From Leifsonia sp. fls2-241-R2A-40a (GTDB lineage Bacteria > Actinomycetota > Actinomycetes > Actinomycetales > Microbacteriaceae): a stretch of 64,000 bases of DNA. Positions within the stretch are counted from its first letter, which is position 1. The number at the start of each line of letters is the position of its first letter. The position numbers were made by a program, and so were the translations under genes. The notes under the pieces were generated by a model, which made no database searches, was not told where the DNA came from, and was given only the letters and a program-made list of their open reading frames with translations. Positions 46,914-55,590 of this stretch are shown piece after piece. The stretch spans positions 3,534,001 to 3,598,000 of the forward strand of contig NZ_JARVRS010000001.1 in the NCBI RefSeq assembly GCF_030209575.1, written 5' to 3'.

Positions 46914-46950
46914 GCTGAGTCGACCCGCACGAAGCGCGGGCCGACTCAGC
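46914..46950. terminator. Hairpin between convergent genes
   Basis: GCTGAGTCGACCCGC (46914-46928) pairs with GCGGGCCGACTCAGC (46936-46950) with one mismatch. It lies just beyond the transporter stop and may terminate both the hydrolase and transporter transcripts. No T run. Confidence 0.5.
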
Positions 46951-46959
46951 GTCGCGCGG

Positions 46960-48360
46960 TCAGCCGCGGACGGCCTCCGCCTCCCGCGGCCGCCCGGAGA
47001 TTCCACGGATCGGGCTCTCCGCCTGCTCCGCCTCGTGATCGGGGCCGAGCGGGATGCCGGTCCGGTCGCGCAGCACGAGCGTCGCGAGGAGCCCGAGCAC
47101 GGTCATGCCGGCGAGGTACCACGTCACGGACAGCGTGGTTCCGGTGGCCTGCACCAGCGCCGTCGCGATCGTCGGTGCGAAGGCGCCGCCGAGGATCGCG
47201 CCGATCGCGTACGAGATCGACACCCCGGAGAAGCGGATGGATGCCGGGAACAGCTCCGAATACAGCGCCGCCTGCGGGCCGTACGTGAAGCCCAGCCCGA
47301 TCGTGAGGATCGCCAGACCGAGGAACAGCATCCCTGCGCTCCCCGAGTTGACGAGCGGGAACAGAGCGAACACGCCCACGAGCTGCAGGATCCATCCCAC
47401 GATGTAGGTGGTCCGGCGACCGATGCGGTCGCTCAGCCATCCGGCGAACCAGGTCGCGAGCAGCCAGGTGACCGCCGAGGCGGCGACCGCCCAGAGCACC
47501 GGTCCGCGATCGAGCTTCAGCGGCCCTTCGGGGTTCGTCGCGTAGTTCTGGATGTAACCGCCGGTGGTCATGTAGCCGACGGCGTTGTTTCCCGCGAAGA
47601 CGAAGGCCGCCACGATCACCAGCAGGGCGTGCTTGCGGAACACCTGAACGATCGGCATCCGGGTGCGCTCACGTCGCTCGGCGATCTCGGTGAAGACCGG
47701 GCTCTCCTCGACGCTGCGCCGCACCCAGTAGCCGATGACGATGAGCACGACGGACAGCAGGAACGGCACGCGCCATCCCCACGCGAGGAAGGCATCCCCG
47801 GGGGCGATCACGGTCATGACGGCCATGGTCCCCGACGCCAGCAGCAGACCGAGCGGCACGCCGATCTGCGGAGAGGCGCCGAAGAGGCCGCGCTTGGCCG
47901 TCGGCGCGTGCTCGACCGCCATCAGCACCGCGCCGCCCCACTCGCCGCCGGCCGAGATGCCCTGCAGCACCCGCAACAGCACGAGCAGGATCGGCGCGGC
48001 GATCCCGATCGCCTGGTAGGTGGGCAGCAGCCCGACGAGGGCGGTGGAGACCCCCATCAGGATCAGCGTCGATACGAGGACGACCCGGCGGCCGTAGCGG
48101 TCGCCGATGTGCCCGGCCAGGAAGGCGCCGAGCGGACGGAACAGGAAGCTCACGCCCACCGTCAGAAACGACAGGACGGTCGCGAACTGCGGGCCGGCGG
48201 GCGCGAAGAACAACTCGCCGAAGACGAGTCCAGCGGCCGAGGCGTAGATGAAGAAGTCGTACCACTCCACGGTGGTGCCGATCACGGTTGCGAAGACGAC
48301 CCGCCGGCGATCGCCCTGCGATCGGATGCTGCCGGTAGGGGTGAAGGGGGATGCGCTCAT
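46960..48360 (-). CDS. MFS transporter, metabolite:H+ symporter (MHS) family
   Basis: 466 residues, twelve TM helices. MHS features are clear: VIGTTVEWYDFFIYASAAGLVFGELFF near the N-terminus, FLFRPLGAFLAGHIGDRYGRR, LRVLQGISAGGEWGGAVLMAVEHAP and the SDRIGRR loop between TM6 and TM7. This family imports organic acids and aromatic acids such as shikimate and hydroxyphenylacetate. The upstream region carries the same ATCGTATAT motif as two promoters of the homoprotocatechuate cluster 5.5 kb away, so it may import that pathway's substrate. ATG at 48360 has GGGAG 10 nt upstream. Confidence 0.93.
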   Translation of the reverse strand: MSASPFTPTGSIRSQGDRRRVVFATVIGTTVEWYDFFIYASAAGLVFGELFFAPAGPQFATVLSFLTVGVSFLFRPLGAFLAGHIGDRYGRRVVLVSTLILMGVSTALVGLLPTYQAIGIAAPILLVLLRVLQGISAGGEWGGAVLMAVEHAPTAKRGLFGASPQIGVPLGLLLASGTMAVMTVIAPGDAFLAWGWRVPFLLSVVLIVIGYWVRRSVEESPVFTEIAERRERTRMPIVQVFRKHALLVIVAAFVFAGNNAVGYMTTGGYIQNYATNPEGPLKLDRGPVLWAVAASAVTWLLATWFAGWLSDRIGRRTTYIVGWILQLVGVFALFPLVNSGSAGMLFLGLAILTIGLGFTYGPQAALYSELFPASIRFSGVSISYAIGAILGGAFAPTIATALVQATGTTLSVTWYLAGMTVLGLLATLVLRDRTGIPLGPDHEAEQAESPIRGISGRPREAEAVRG

Positions 48361-48421
48361 CGTTGTGTTCTCCCAGTGCTGCGACATCATTGTCACGGAG
48401 CGGCGCTCCGATCCGGCAATG

Positions 48422-48430
48422 ATATACGAT
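48422..48430 (-). promoter_or_regulatory. Shared motif ATCGTATAT, transporter copy
   Basis: On the minus strand the site reads ATCGTATATCATTGCCGG and lies 62 bp before the MHS transporter start. It matches the sites at 53865 and 55528. Confidence 0.5.
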
Positions 48431-48470
48431 TTCGCATCCGACGCAACGGGCGATGACCGCAACACCTTCG

Positions 48471-49352
48471 CTATCCCACCGCGTCGAGTTCGCGCACCGC
48501 GTCGGCGGGCAGGACGAGGGCCGCTCCTGCGATGTTCGCGCGCAGGTGTGCCACCGAGGAGGTACCCGGGATCAGCAGGATGTTCGGCGAGCGCTGCAAC
48601 AGCCACGCGAGTGCCACGGCCAGGGGTGTCGCCTCCAGCCGGGCGGCGACCGACGCGAGGACACCGGACTGCAGCGGCGTGAAGCCGCCGAGCGGGAAGT
48701 ACGGCACGTAGGCGATCCCGTCGCGCGCGGTCTGCTCGATGAGCGCGTCGTCGTGACGGTTGGCGATGTTGTAGAAGTTCTGCACGGTGACGACGGGAGC
48801 GATCGTCTGGGCCTCGGCCAGCTGCTCTGCGTCCACGGTGCTCACGCCCAGGTGACGGATGAGTCCTTCGCACTGCAGGTCGGCGAGCGTGCCGAACTGC
48901 TCGGCGAGCGAACCCGGCTCCGGGCGGTCGAACCCGCCCACCCGCAGGTTGACGATGTCGAGCACCTCGACACCGAGAGAACGGAGGTTCTGGTGCACCT
49001 GGTCGCGCAGCTGCTGCGGCGAACGGGCATGCGGCCAGTTTCCGTCGGCGTCGCGCTCGGCGCCGACCTTCGTGACGATGTGCAGGTCGTCGGGATACGG
49101 CGCGAGCGCCTCCCGGATCAGTTCGTTCGTGACGTGGGGACCGTAGAACTCGGCGGTGTCGATGTGCGTGATCCCCGCCTCCACGGCGGCCCGCAGCACG
49201 GCGAGCGCCTCGTCGCGATCGGCCGGCGGCCCGAAGACACCCGGGCCGGCGAGTTGCATGGCGCCGTATCCGACGCGGGTGAGTTCGAGGTCCCCGGTGC
49301 GGAAGGTGCCGCCGGGGAGGGAGGAACGGGTGGTGGTCTCGCGGTCTGTCAT
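48471..49352 (-). CDS. Aldo/keto reductase
   Basis: 293-residue NADPH-dependent oxidoreductase. THIDTAEFYGPHVTNELIREAL contains the catalytic Asp and Tyr, HIVTKVG the Lys, and IRHLGVSTVD follows; the C-terminus has the NADP loop (LIPGTSSVAHLRANI). No specific substrate can be inferred. It is divergent from the XRE-type regulator, which may control it. Confidence 0.92.
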   Translation of the reverse strand: MTDRETTTRSSLPGGTFRTGDLELTRVGYGAMQLAGPGVFGPPADRDEALAVLRAAVEAGITHIDTAEFYGPHVTNELIREALAPYPDDLHIVTKVGAERDADGNWPHARSPQQLRDQVHQNLRSLGVEVLDIVNLRVGGFDRPEPGSLAEQFGTLADLQCEGLIRHLGVSTVDAEQLAEAQTIAPVVTVQNFYNIANRHDDALIEQTARDGIAYVPYFPLGGFTPLQSGVLASVAARLEATPLAVALAWLLQRSPNILLIPGTSSVAHLRANIAGAALVLPADAVRELDAVG

Positions 49353-49454
49353 GACATCCACTCTGCGCCGTCGCGCACCGCGTAGGCAGTGCCGCGGCGA
49401 TCCTGGGGATGGGAGGACCTGGCTGCGGGTTGTGAGCGCTTCTAGACTCGCGCT

Positions 49455-50321
49455 GTGTCTTCCCGCCCCGATCCCAACGCGCTCGGCGAGTACCTGCGCG
49501 CCCGACGCGAGCAGGTCGACCCGGCGTCGGTGGGCCTCCGTGTGACCGGTGTCCGGCGCACTCCCGGTCTCCGCCGCGAGGAAGTCGCCACCCTCGCCGG
49601 CATCAGCGCCGACTACTACCTGCGGCTCGAGCAGGGCCGCGACCGCCACCCCTCCGCACAGGTGCTCGCCGCGCTCGCCCGGGTCTTCGGACTCGACGCG
49701 GCGGCGACCGACTACCTCCTCAGCCTCTCCGAGCCGCGGCCGACGGCCGCCCGGCGCCCGGCGCGGCGGCCCGTTCCGAAGGGCATTCTGCAGCTGCTGG
49801 AGGTGCTGGAGCTCCCCGCATTCGTCGAGGACAGGATGTTCGACGTCCTGGCCGCCAACGCTCTCGCCGAGGCGCTGTCGCCCTCCTTGCGTCCCGGTCG
49901 CAACCGCCTCCGCTCGCTCTTCCTCGACGAGGAGGAGCGCGCCCTGTACCCGGAGTGGGAGCAGGCCACCGCCGGACTGATCGCGTCATTCCGGGCCTCC
50001 ATCGGCAGCGAGGTGGACGACCCGCGCATCGCCCAGCTGGTCGGCGAGCTGTCGCTCGGCAGCGAGCATTTCCGGCGGCTGTGGGCGCGCCACGACGTGC
50101 GAGGCCTGGGTGGAGGCGCCGCCCGCCTCGACCACCCTCGGCTCGGGATGCTGCACCTCAGCCGCGAGAAGCTGCCCATCGGCGATTCGGGGGGACAGTT
50201 GCTCGTGATCTATCACGCCGAGCCCGGCTCGGCCTCCGCCGCGGCCCTCCGCGACCTGGCACCCGCCGATCCGCTCCCGGCCTCGACCTCTGCGCAGCGA
50301 GTCGACGCAACACGCCGTTGA
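49455..50321 (+). CDS. XRE-family regulator with MmyB-like ligand domain
   Basis: 288 residues. The HTH (about 10-90) reads RTPGLRREEVATLAGISADYYLRLEQGRDRHPSAQVLAALARVFGLD, an unambiguous SinR-like fold; the rest is an MmyB-like domain (LLEVLELPAFVEDRMFDVLAANALAEALSPSL, LFLDEEERALYPEWEQATAGLIASFRASIG) thought to bind a fatty-acid-like ligand. Typically such genes lie divergent from the short-chain or aldo/keto oxidoreductase they control, as here. The GTG at 49455 follows TAGACT by 6 nt (leaderless). Confidence 0.92.
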   Translation: MSSRPDPNALGEYLRARREQVDPASVGLRVTGVRRTPGLRREEVATLAGISADYYLRLEQGRDRHPSAQVLAALARVFGLDAAATDYLLSLSEPRPTAARRPARRPVPKGILQLLEVLELPAFVEDRMFDVLAANALAEALSPSLRPGRNRLRSLFLDEEERALYPEWEQATAGLIASFRASIGSEVDDPRIAQLVGELSLGSEHFRRLWARHDVRGLGGGAARLDHPRLGMLHLSREKLPIGDSGGQLLVIYHAEPGSASAAALRDLAPADPLPASTSAQRVDATRR

Positions 50322-50349
50322 GCGCAGCGCTCTGACGGCGTGTTGCGTC
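50304..50349 (+). terminator. Long hairpin spanning the regulator stop codon
   Basis: GACGCAACACGCCG (50304-50317) pairs perfectly with CGGCGTGTTGCGTC (50336-50349); the loop contains a further short stem GAGCG/CGCTC. The stop codon TGA (50319-50321) lies inside the loop side. It probably terminates transcription before the STAND gene. Confidence 0.6.
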
Positions 50350-50407
50350 CACTCGATGGCCGCACGACCCCTGGTGCAGCGTGACCCCGGTGCAACAGAA
50401 TGCGTGC

Positions 50408-52987
50408 ATGAAGGCGGCGTCACGCGTGATCCGTACGCCGGACCAGCGACTGCGGATCTTCGTCAGTTCGACACTCAAGGAGCTCGCCCCCGAACGCCGG
50501 GCGGCGCGGGCTGCGATCGAGCGCCTGCATCTCGCACCGGTCATGTTCGAGCTCGGCGCCCGGCCGCATCCACCGCGCGAGCTGTACCGCGCGTACCTCG
50601 ACCAGAGCGACGTCTTCGTCGGCCTGTACTGGGAGCGGTACGGCTGGGTCGCCCCCGACGAGCAGGTGTCCGGACTCGAGGACGAATACAACCTGTGCCC
50701 GCCCGCACTTCCCCGTCTGATCTATATCAAGGATCCGTCACCCGGCCGTGAACCCCGGTTGACCGAGCTGCTCGACCGGATCCGCTCCGACGACCGCGCC
50801 TCGTTCAAGTACTTCGAGTCGGCGGAGGAGCTCGAGGTGCTCCTCGAGGCCGACCTCGCCACGCTGCTCGCCGAGCGGTTCGAGCTGAGCCGTGTCCCTT
50901 CAGAGGCGGAGCGCATCACAGAGGAGCCGGCGCCCGCCCCCGACTCCTCTCTCCCCTCTCCCCTGACCGGACTCATCGGTCGCGAAGGCGACATCGCGGC
51001 CGTGCGCGGGATGCTCGCCGACGGCGTGCGGCTCGTCACCATCACCGGTCCCGGCGGGATCGGGAAGAGCCGGCTGGCGATCGCCGCCGCCGGAGGCCTC
51101 GCCGAACGGTTCCCCGACGGGGCCGTCTTCGTCGACCTCGCCGCCGCACACGATCGCGCCGGAGTCGTCGGAGCGCTCGCCCAGTCGCTGGGCGTGCGCG
51201 ACACGGGTGACGCGCCCCTCCCCGACAAGGTCGCGACCGCTCTGCGCGACCGCCGCATCCTGCTCGTGCTCGACAACTTCGAGCAGGCGCTCGCCGCCGC
51301 CCCGTTCGTGACGGAACTGCTCGCCGCAGCGCCCGGGGTCAGCGCCGTCGTCACCAGCCGTTCGCTGCTGAGGGTCGGCGGTGAGCGTCGTTACGAACTC
51401 GACCCGCTCCCGCCGGCGGAGGCGCTGACGCTGTTCGTGGAGCGCGCGCACGCCGTTCGACCGGACTTCGAGATCACGCCGGGGAACGCGGACGATGTCG
51501 GGCGCATCTGCACCGCGCTCGACGGTCTGCCCCTGGCGATCGAGCTGGCCGCTGCGCGCATCCGCGTCCTCCCGCCCGCCGAGCTGGCTCGCCGCCTCGA
51601 CCGGCGGCTCCCGCTGCTGGTGGGCGGCGCCCGCGACCTGCCGGAACGCCAGCGCACCCTGCGGGCCACGATCGAGTGGAGCGCGCAGCTGCTCGACGGT
51701 CCGGAGCGGACCCTGCTCGCTCTCCTCGGTGTCTTCGAGGGCGGGTTCACCCTGGAGGCGGCCGAAGCCGTGGAGGCGTCGATGTCCTCGGAAGGGGCCA
51801 CCGACGCGGTGCCCGACGTGCTGTCGGCGCTCGCCGCCCTCGTCGACAACAGTCTGGTGCGGCAGCATGAGGATGCGGATCAGGCCCGGTTCTCCCTCCT
51901 GGCGACGGTCCGTGAGTACGCGAACGAACGGCTCGAGAAGAGCGGCGGGCTCCCGCCTGCGCAGGACGCCCACGCCGCGTACTTCCTCGCTCTCGGCGAC
52001 CGGGCCGACGCAGCGCTGGAGGGCAGCGGACAGCACGAATGGGTGATGCGGCTGGGGGCCGACAGCGGCAACCTCCGTGCAGCCGCGCGCTACCTGCTCG
52101 ACCGGCGCGACTGGGCGCGCGTCGCGCAGCTCGCCTGGAGTCTCTACGTCTACTGGTGGGTGGCGGGACTGCTGGGAGAGGTCCGCGGCTGGATGGAGGA
52201 TGCGTTGGCATCCGGCGACCCCCTGGACGACCGCACGCGCGCCATCGCGCTCTATTTCACGCAGGCGATCGCCTTCTGGCAGGACCCGGAGGGCACCGTC
52301 GTGCCGGCCCTGACCGAGAGCGCCGACCTGTTCCACCGGTCCGGCGACTCCGACGGCGAGGCGCTGGCGCTGATCTCGTTCGCGCTGGCGGTGCTCGCCT
52401 CCCCCGCTCCTGACACCGGCACCGCCGACGGCGCGATGGACACGAGCCTCGGCCTGTTCCGCAGCCGCGGCGACCGCTGGGGCGAGGCGATGGCGCTGGT
52501 GATGCTCGGCCGCGTGGCACTGCTGCGACAACAGGTGGATGCGGCGCTCGCCCGCTTCGAGGAGAGCCTGACGCTCGCCCGCGCGAACGGGGACGAGCTC
52601 GGGGTCACGATCGCCCAGCACCACCGCGGCTGGGCGCGCCTGCTGCTGGGGGACGCGGCCGGTGCGGCGGCGGACTTCGCCGCCTGCCTCTCCCTCTCCC
52701 ACCGGCTGGGCCACGTGGAGGGCATCGCCTACGGATTGGAGGGGATGGTCGCCGTGGCCGCTCTCGGTGGCGACGTCACCCGGTCCGGCCTGCTGCTGGG
52801 CGCATCCCGGTCGCTGCGCGAGCGCACCGGGCTGCACAATGCTCCGGCGTTCTCGTTCCACCAGCTGTTCGTCGACCGGATGCTCGATGCGGGCGCCGAT
52901 CGCGGGGCGTTCGACGCCGCAGTGGCCGAAGGCCGGGCGCTCTCGGCGGACGCCGCCGTCGAGGTCGCCGAAAGGCGGGCCGCATGA
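50408..52987 (+). CDS. DUF4062 - STAND (NB-ARC) ATPase - TPR protein
   Basis: 859 residues. Residues 15-110 form a DUF4062 domain (RIFVSSTLKELAPERRAA, ARPHPPRELYRAYLDQSDVFVGLYWERYGW), a TIR-like fold used as an N-terminal module of signalling and conflict proteins. The NTPase follows: Walker A GPGGIGKS at 214-221, Walker B LLVLD ending at Asp289, sensor VVTSRS, GLPLAIELAA and a winged-helix. The C-terminal 350 residues are TPR-like helical repeats. No LuxR-type DNA-binding domain is present, so it is not a LuxR activator. The last codon region overlaps the next gene by 4 bp. ATG 50408 is preferred; a GTG at 50381 adds nine residues. Confidence 0.9.
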   Translation: MKAASRVIRTPDQRLRIFVSSTLKELAPERRAARAAIERLHLAPVMFELGARPHPPRELYRAYLDQSDVFVGLYWERYGWVAPDEQVSGLEDEYNLCPPALPRLIYIKDPSPGREPRLTELLDRIRSDDRASFKYFESAEELEVLLEADLATLLAERFELSRVPSEAERITEEPAPAPDSSLPSPLTGLIGREGDIAAVRGMLADGVRLVTITGPGGIGKSRLAIAAAGGLAERFPDGAVFVDLAAAHDRAGVVGALAQSLGVRDTGDAPLPDKVATALRDRRILLVLDNFEQALAAAPFVTELLAAAPGVSAVVTSRSLLRVGGERRYELDPLPPAEALTLFVERAHAVRPDFEITPGNADDVGRICTALDGLPLAIELAAARIRVLPPAELARRLDRRLPLLVGGARDLPERQRTLRATIEWSAQLLDGPERTLLALLGVFEGGFTLEAAEAVEASMSSEGATDAVPDVLSALAALVDNSLVRQHEDADQARFSLLATVREYANERLEKSGGLPPAQDAHAAYFLALGDRADAALEGSGQHEWVMRLGADSGNLRAAARYLLDRRDWARVAQLAWSLYVYWWVAGLLGEVRGWMEDALASGDPLDDRTRAIALYFTQAIAFWQDPEGTVVPALTESADLFHRSGDSDGEALALISFALAVLASPAPDTGTADGAMDTSLGLFRSRGDRWGEAMALVMLGRVALLRQQVDAALARFEESLTLARANGDELGVTIAQHHRGWARLLLGDAAGAAADFAACLSLSHRLGHVEGIAYGLEGMVAVAALGGDVTRSGLLLGASRSLRERTGLHNAPAFSFHQLFVDRMLDAGADRGAFDAAVAEGRALSADAAVEVAERRAA

Positions 52988-53808
52988 CCGACCGCGTGCA
53001 TCCGTACACGCGCGTCGTCGGCGCGATCATCATCCCGTTCCTGGTGGCGGCGTTCATCCTTCTCTACCCGCTGGCCGACACCACCGACCGCCTCTTCGCG
53101 TGGACCATCAAGCCGTCGCTCACGGCGATGCTGCTGGGCAGCGCCTATGCGGGCGGGATCGTGTTCTTCGTGCACGTTGTCCGACCGAACCGCTGGAGCG
53201 CCGTGCGTCACGGCTTCCCCGCGGTCCTGCTCTTCGCGACACTTTTGGCGGCCGCGACGTTCCTGCACTGGGACCGCTTCCATTTCGGCTTCCTGTCGTT
53301 CAACGTCTGGGTCACGCTCTACGTGACGACGCCGTTCCTCATCCTCGTCGCGATGATCCTGAACCGCGGTGAGGACCCCGGCAGGCCCGCCGACCGGGAT
53401 ACGGTGCTGCCGGGCTGGGTGCGCATCGTGCTCGCCCTGATCGGGGTGTGCTCGCTGGTCGTCGGGCTGGTGCTGTTCGCCGCGCCTCAGCTCGCGATCT
53501 CGGGCTGGGCGTGGCCGCTGACTCCGCTCACGGCGCGCGTCTGCGGCGCGATCCTGACGCTCCCCGGCATGGTGAACGTGTGGATGCTCGGCGACGCCCG
53601 GTGGAGCGCCTTCCGTCAGATCTTCCAGGCGCAGCTGCTGAGCCTCGTGCTGATGCTGCTCGCGATCGCACTGCGCTCCGGCGAACTGCTGTGGGCCCGC
53701 CCGTCGGCGTGGGTGTTCACCGCCGGGCTCGGCGTCGCCCTGGTCGCCTACCTCGCCCTCTACGTCTGGGCTGAGCGTCGCCTCAGTTCCCGCTCGCCCA
53801 CGGGTTGA
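52984..53808 (+). CDS. Eight-TM membrane protein coupled to the STAND ATPase
   Basis: 274 residues with eight predicted TM helices (about 13-30, 44-70, 80-98, 108-133, 150-172, 180-203, 215-236, 243-268) and short loops. No family recognised. ATG overlaps the STAND stop as ATGA, so the two proteins are made together; a membrane partner could be an effector or a sensor for the ATPase. The C-terminus is a short basic tail. Confidence 0.82.
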   Translation: MTDRVHPYTRVVGAIIIPFLVAAFILLYPLADTTDRLFAWTIKPSLTAMLLGSAYAGGIVFFVHVVRPNRWSAVRHGFPAVLLFATLLAAATFLHWDRFHFGFLSFNVWVTLYVTTPFLILVAMILNRGEDPGRPADRDTVLPGWVRIVLALIGVCSLVVGLVLFAAPQLAISGWAWPLTPLTARVCGAILTLPGMVNVWMLGDARWSAFRQIFQAQLLSLVLMLLAIALRSGELLWARPSAWVFTAGLGVALVAYLALYVWAERRLSSRSPTG

Positions 53809-53864
53809 ACAGCGGAACGCCGAAGTGCTCGAAGTCTGACACGGTGGCCGAGGTGTACCGGAAG

Positions 53865-53873
53865 ATATACGAT
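53865..53873. promoter_or_regulatory. Shared motif ATCGTATAT, hydratase copy
   Basis: The plus strand reads GGAAGATATACGATCC, the reverse complement of ATCGTATATC, 50 bp before the hydratase start. Confidence 0.5.
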
Positions 53874-53922
53874 CCAACGTGGGGCCGACGTGCCCTCCTC
53901 CAACGTCGAAGGGAGCCCACCG

Positions 53923-54708
53923 GTGCTCGACAGCCCGACAATCCAGGCCATCGCCGACGAACTCGCGACAGCCGAGCGCGAGCGCACCACGGTGCCGCTG
54001 CTGACGGCCCGCCACCCCGGGATGACCGTCGAGGACTCGTACGCGGTGCAGAAGGTGTGGGTGGAGCGCGGGCTGGCCGCGGGTCGCCGGCTGGTCGGAC
54101 GCAAGATCGGCCTCACCTCGAAGGTGATGCAGCAGGCGACCGGCATCACCGAACCGGATTACGGTGCGATCTTCGACGACATGGTCTACGAGACGGGCTC
54201 CGTCATCCCGTTCGACCAGTTTTCGAACGTACGCATCGAGGTCGAACTCGCCTTCGTGCTCGCGGAGCCGCTGGAGGGCCCGGACGTCACCCTGTTCGAC
54301 GTGCTCACCGCCTCCCGTTACGTCGTCCCCGCGCTCGAGATCCTCTCCTCCCGCATCGAGATGCAGGGTCGCACCATCGTCGACACGATCTCCGACAATG
54401 CGGCCATGGGCGGCATGGTGCTCGGGGGGCGGCCCGTCGCAGTGGATGCGGTCGACCTGCGCTGGGTGAGCGCCCTCCTCTACCGCAACGAGACCATCGA
54501 GGAGTCGGGAGTGGCCGCCGCGGTGCTCGACCATCCCGCCACCGGCGTCGCCTGGCTGGCGAACAAGCTCGCCCAGCACGGCTCCCGCCTGGAAGCGGGC
54601 GACATCGTTCTCGCCGGCTCGTTCACCCGTCCGATGTGGGTCGAGCGCGGCGACACCGTCCACGCCGACTACGGAACCCTGGGAGCCATCACGTGCCGAT
54701 TCGTCTAG
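53923..54708 (+). CDS. hpaH: 2-oxo-hept-4-ene-1,7-dioate hydratase (HpaH-like)
   Basis: 261-residue Mg-dependent hydratase of the MhpD/HpaH family. It adds water to 2-oxohept-4-ene-1,7-dioate in homoprotocatechuate breakdown. GRKIGLTSKVMQQATGITEPDYGAIFDDMV is the diagnostic block; IEVELAFVL supplies metal-binding Glu residues and VEIL-like LEILSSRIE follows. GTG at 53923 has GGGAG 7 nt upstream and gives the usual length. The aldolase that acts on the product follows with a 16-bp overlap. Confidence 0.92.
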   Translation: MLDSPTIQAIADELATAERERTTVPLLTARHPGMTVEDSYAVQKVWVERGLAAGRRLVGRKIGLTSKVMQQATGITEPDYGAIFDDMVYETGSVIPFDQFSNVRIEVELAFVLAEPLEGPDVTLFDVLTASRYVVPALEILSSRIEMQGRTIVDTISDNAAMGGMVLGGRPVAVDAVDLRWVSALLYRNETIEESGVAAAVLDHPATGVAWLANKLAQHGSRLEAGDIVLAGSFTRPMWVERGDTVHADYGTLGAITCRFV

Positions 54709-55505
54709 AGCCAGCGCCCACCTTCGCCGACCGCCTCCGCGCCGCGGACCGCCCGCTGTACGGGATGTGGTCGTGCGCCGGCAGCCCGCTCGTGGCGGAG
54801 ATCTGCGCAGGAAGCGGGCTCGACATCGTCCTGATCGACGGCGAGCACTCGCCCGTGGGTCTGGAGTCGATCCTCGCCCAGCTGCAGGCCATCGCCCCGT
54901 ATCCGGCGGTGCCCGTCGTGCGGGCGCCCATCGGCGAGCCGGTGATCCTCAAGCAGCTGCTCGACCTGGGCGCGCAGAACGTCCTGGTTCCGATGGTCGA
55001 CAGCGTCGCTCACGCCGAGGAGATGGTCCGGGCGGTCCGGTATCCCCCGCACGGCGTCCGCGGAGTGGGCAGCGCCCTGGCGCGCTCGTCCCGGTGGAGC
55101 CGCATCCCGGACTACCTGGCCCGCGCGAACGAGCTGGTGTCGCTGACGGTCCAGATCGAGACGGTCGACGCGCTCGATGCCGCTGGAGCGATCGCCGCGG
55201 TGGACGGCGTGGATGCGCTCCTCGTCGGACCCGCGGACCTCGCCGCCTCGATGGGGTTGCTCGGGCAGCAGAACCACCCCGACGTGATCTCCGCCGTCGA
55301 GCGCGTGATCGCGGCCGGCCGCGCCTCCGGTACTCCGGTCGGCGTCAACGCCTTCGATCCCGCGACAGCCGAACGGTATGCGGCAGCGGGCGCGGCATAC
55401 GTGCTGGTCGGGTCGGACGTGACCCTGCTCGCGCGCGCCTCCGAAGGCCTGGCGGAACGCTTCATCGGAGGCTCTTCCGACACGGTTGAGCCGACAGCGT
55501 ACTGA
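54693..55505 (+). CDS. hpaI: HpcH/HpaI-type aldolase (4-hydroxy-2-oxoheptanedioate aldolase)
   Basis: 270-residue class II aldolase, metal-dependent. It splits 4-hydroxy-2-oxoheptanedioate to pyruvate and succinic semialdehyde. The signatures are LIDGEHSPVGLESI, VLVPMVDSVAHAEEMVRAVRYPPHGVRGVG, QIETVDALD and LLVGPADLAASMGL. GTG at 54693 has GGGAG 9 nt upstream and overlaps the hydratase, indicating a coupled pair. The product enters the TCA cycle via succinate. Confidence 0.93.
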   Translation: MPIRLEPAPTFADRLRAADRPLYGMWSCAGSPLVAEICAGSGLDIVLIDGEHSPVGLESILAQLQAIAPYPAVPVVRAPIGEPVILKQLLDLGAQNVLVPMVDSVAHAEEMVRAVRYPPHGVRGVGSALARSSRWSRIPDYLARANELVSLTVQIETVDALDAAGAIAAVDGVDALLVGPADLAASMGLLGQQNHPDVISAVERVIAAGRASGTPVGVNAFDPATAERYAAAGAAYVLVGSDVTLLARASEGLAERFIGGSSDTVEPTAY

Positions 55506-55527
55506 CGCGCTGTCGCAACAGGAGTAG

Positions 55528-55536
55528 ATCGTATAT
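55528..55536 (+). promoter_or_regulatory. Shared motif ATCGTATAT, FAH-RraA copy
   Basis: ATCGTATATGATTCCG lies 55 bp before the FAH-RraA start. TATGAT within it also resembles a -10 box, so the sequence may be a promoter element as well as an operator. Confidence 0.5.
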
Positions 55537-55590
55537 GATTCCGAATACGGCCCGACTGGACCCTTCCCCGACGATGAGGAGCCATCACAC

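Noticed and set aside
50408-52987. LuxR/SARP-type transcription activator
   Set aside because: The protein resembles AfsR-like ATPases in the middle but has no DNA-binding domain at either end; the N-terminus is DUF4062.
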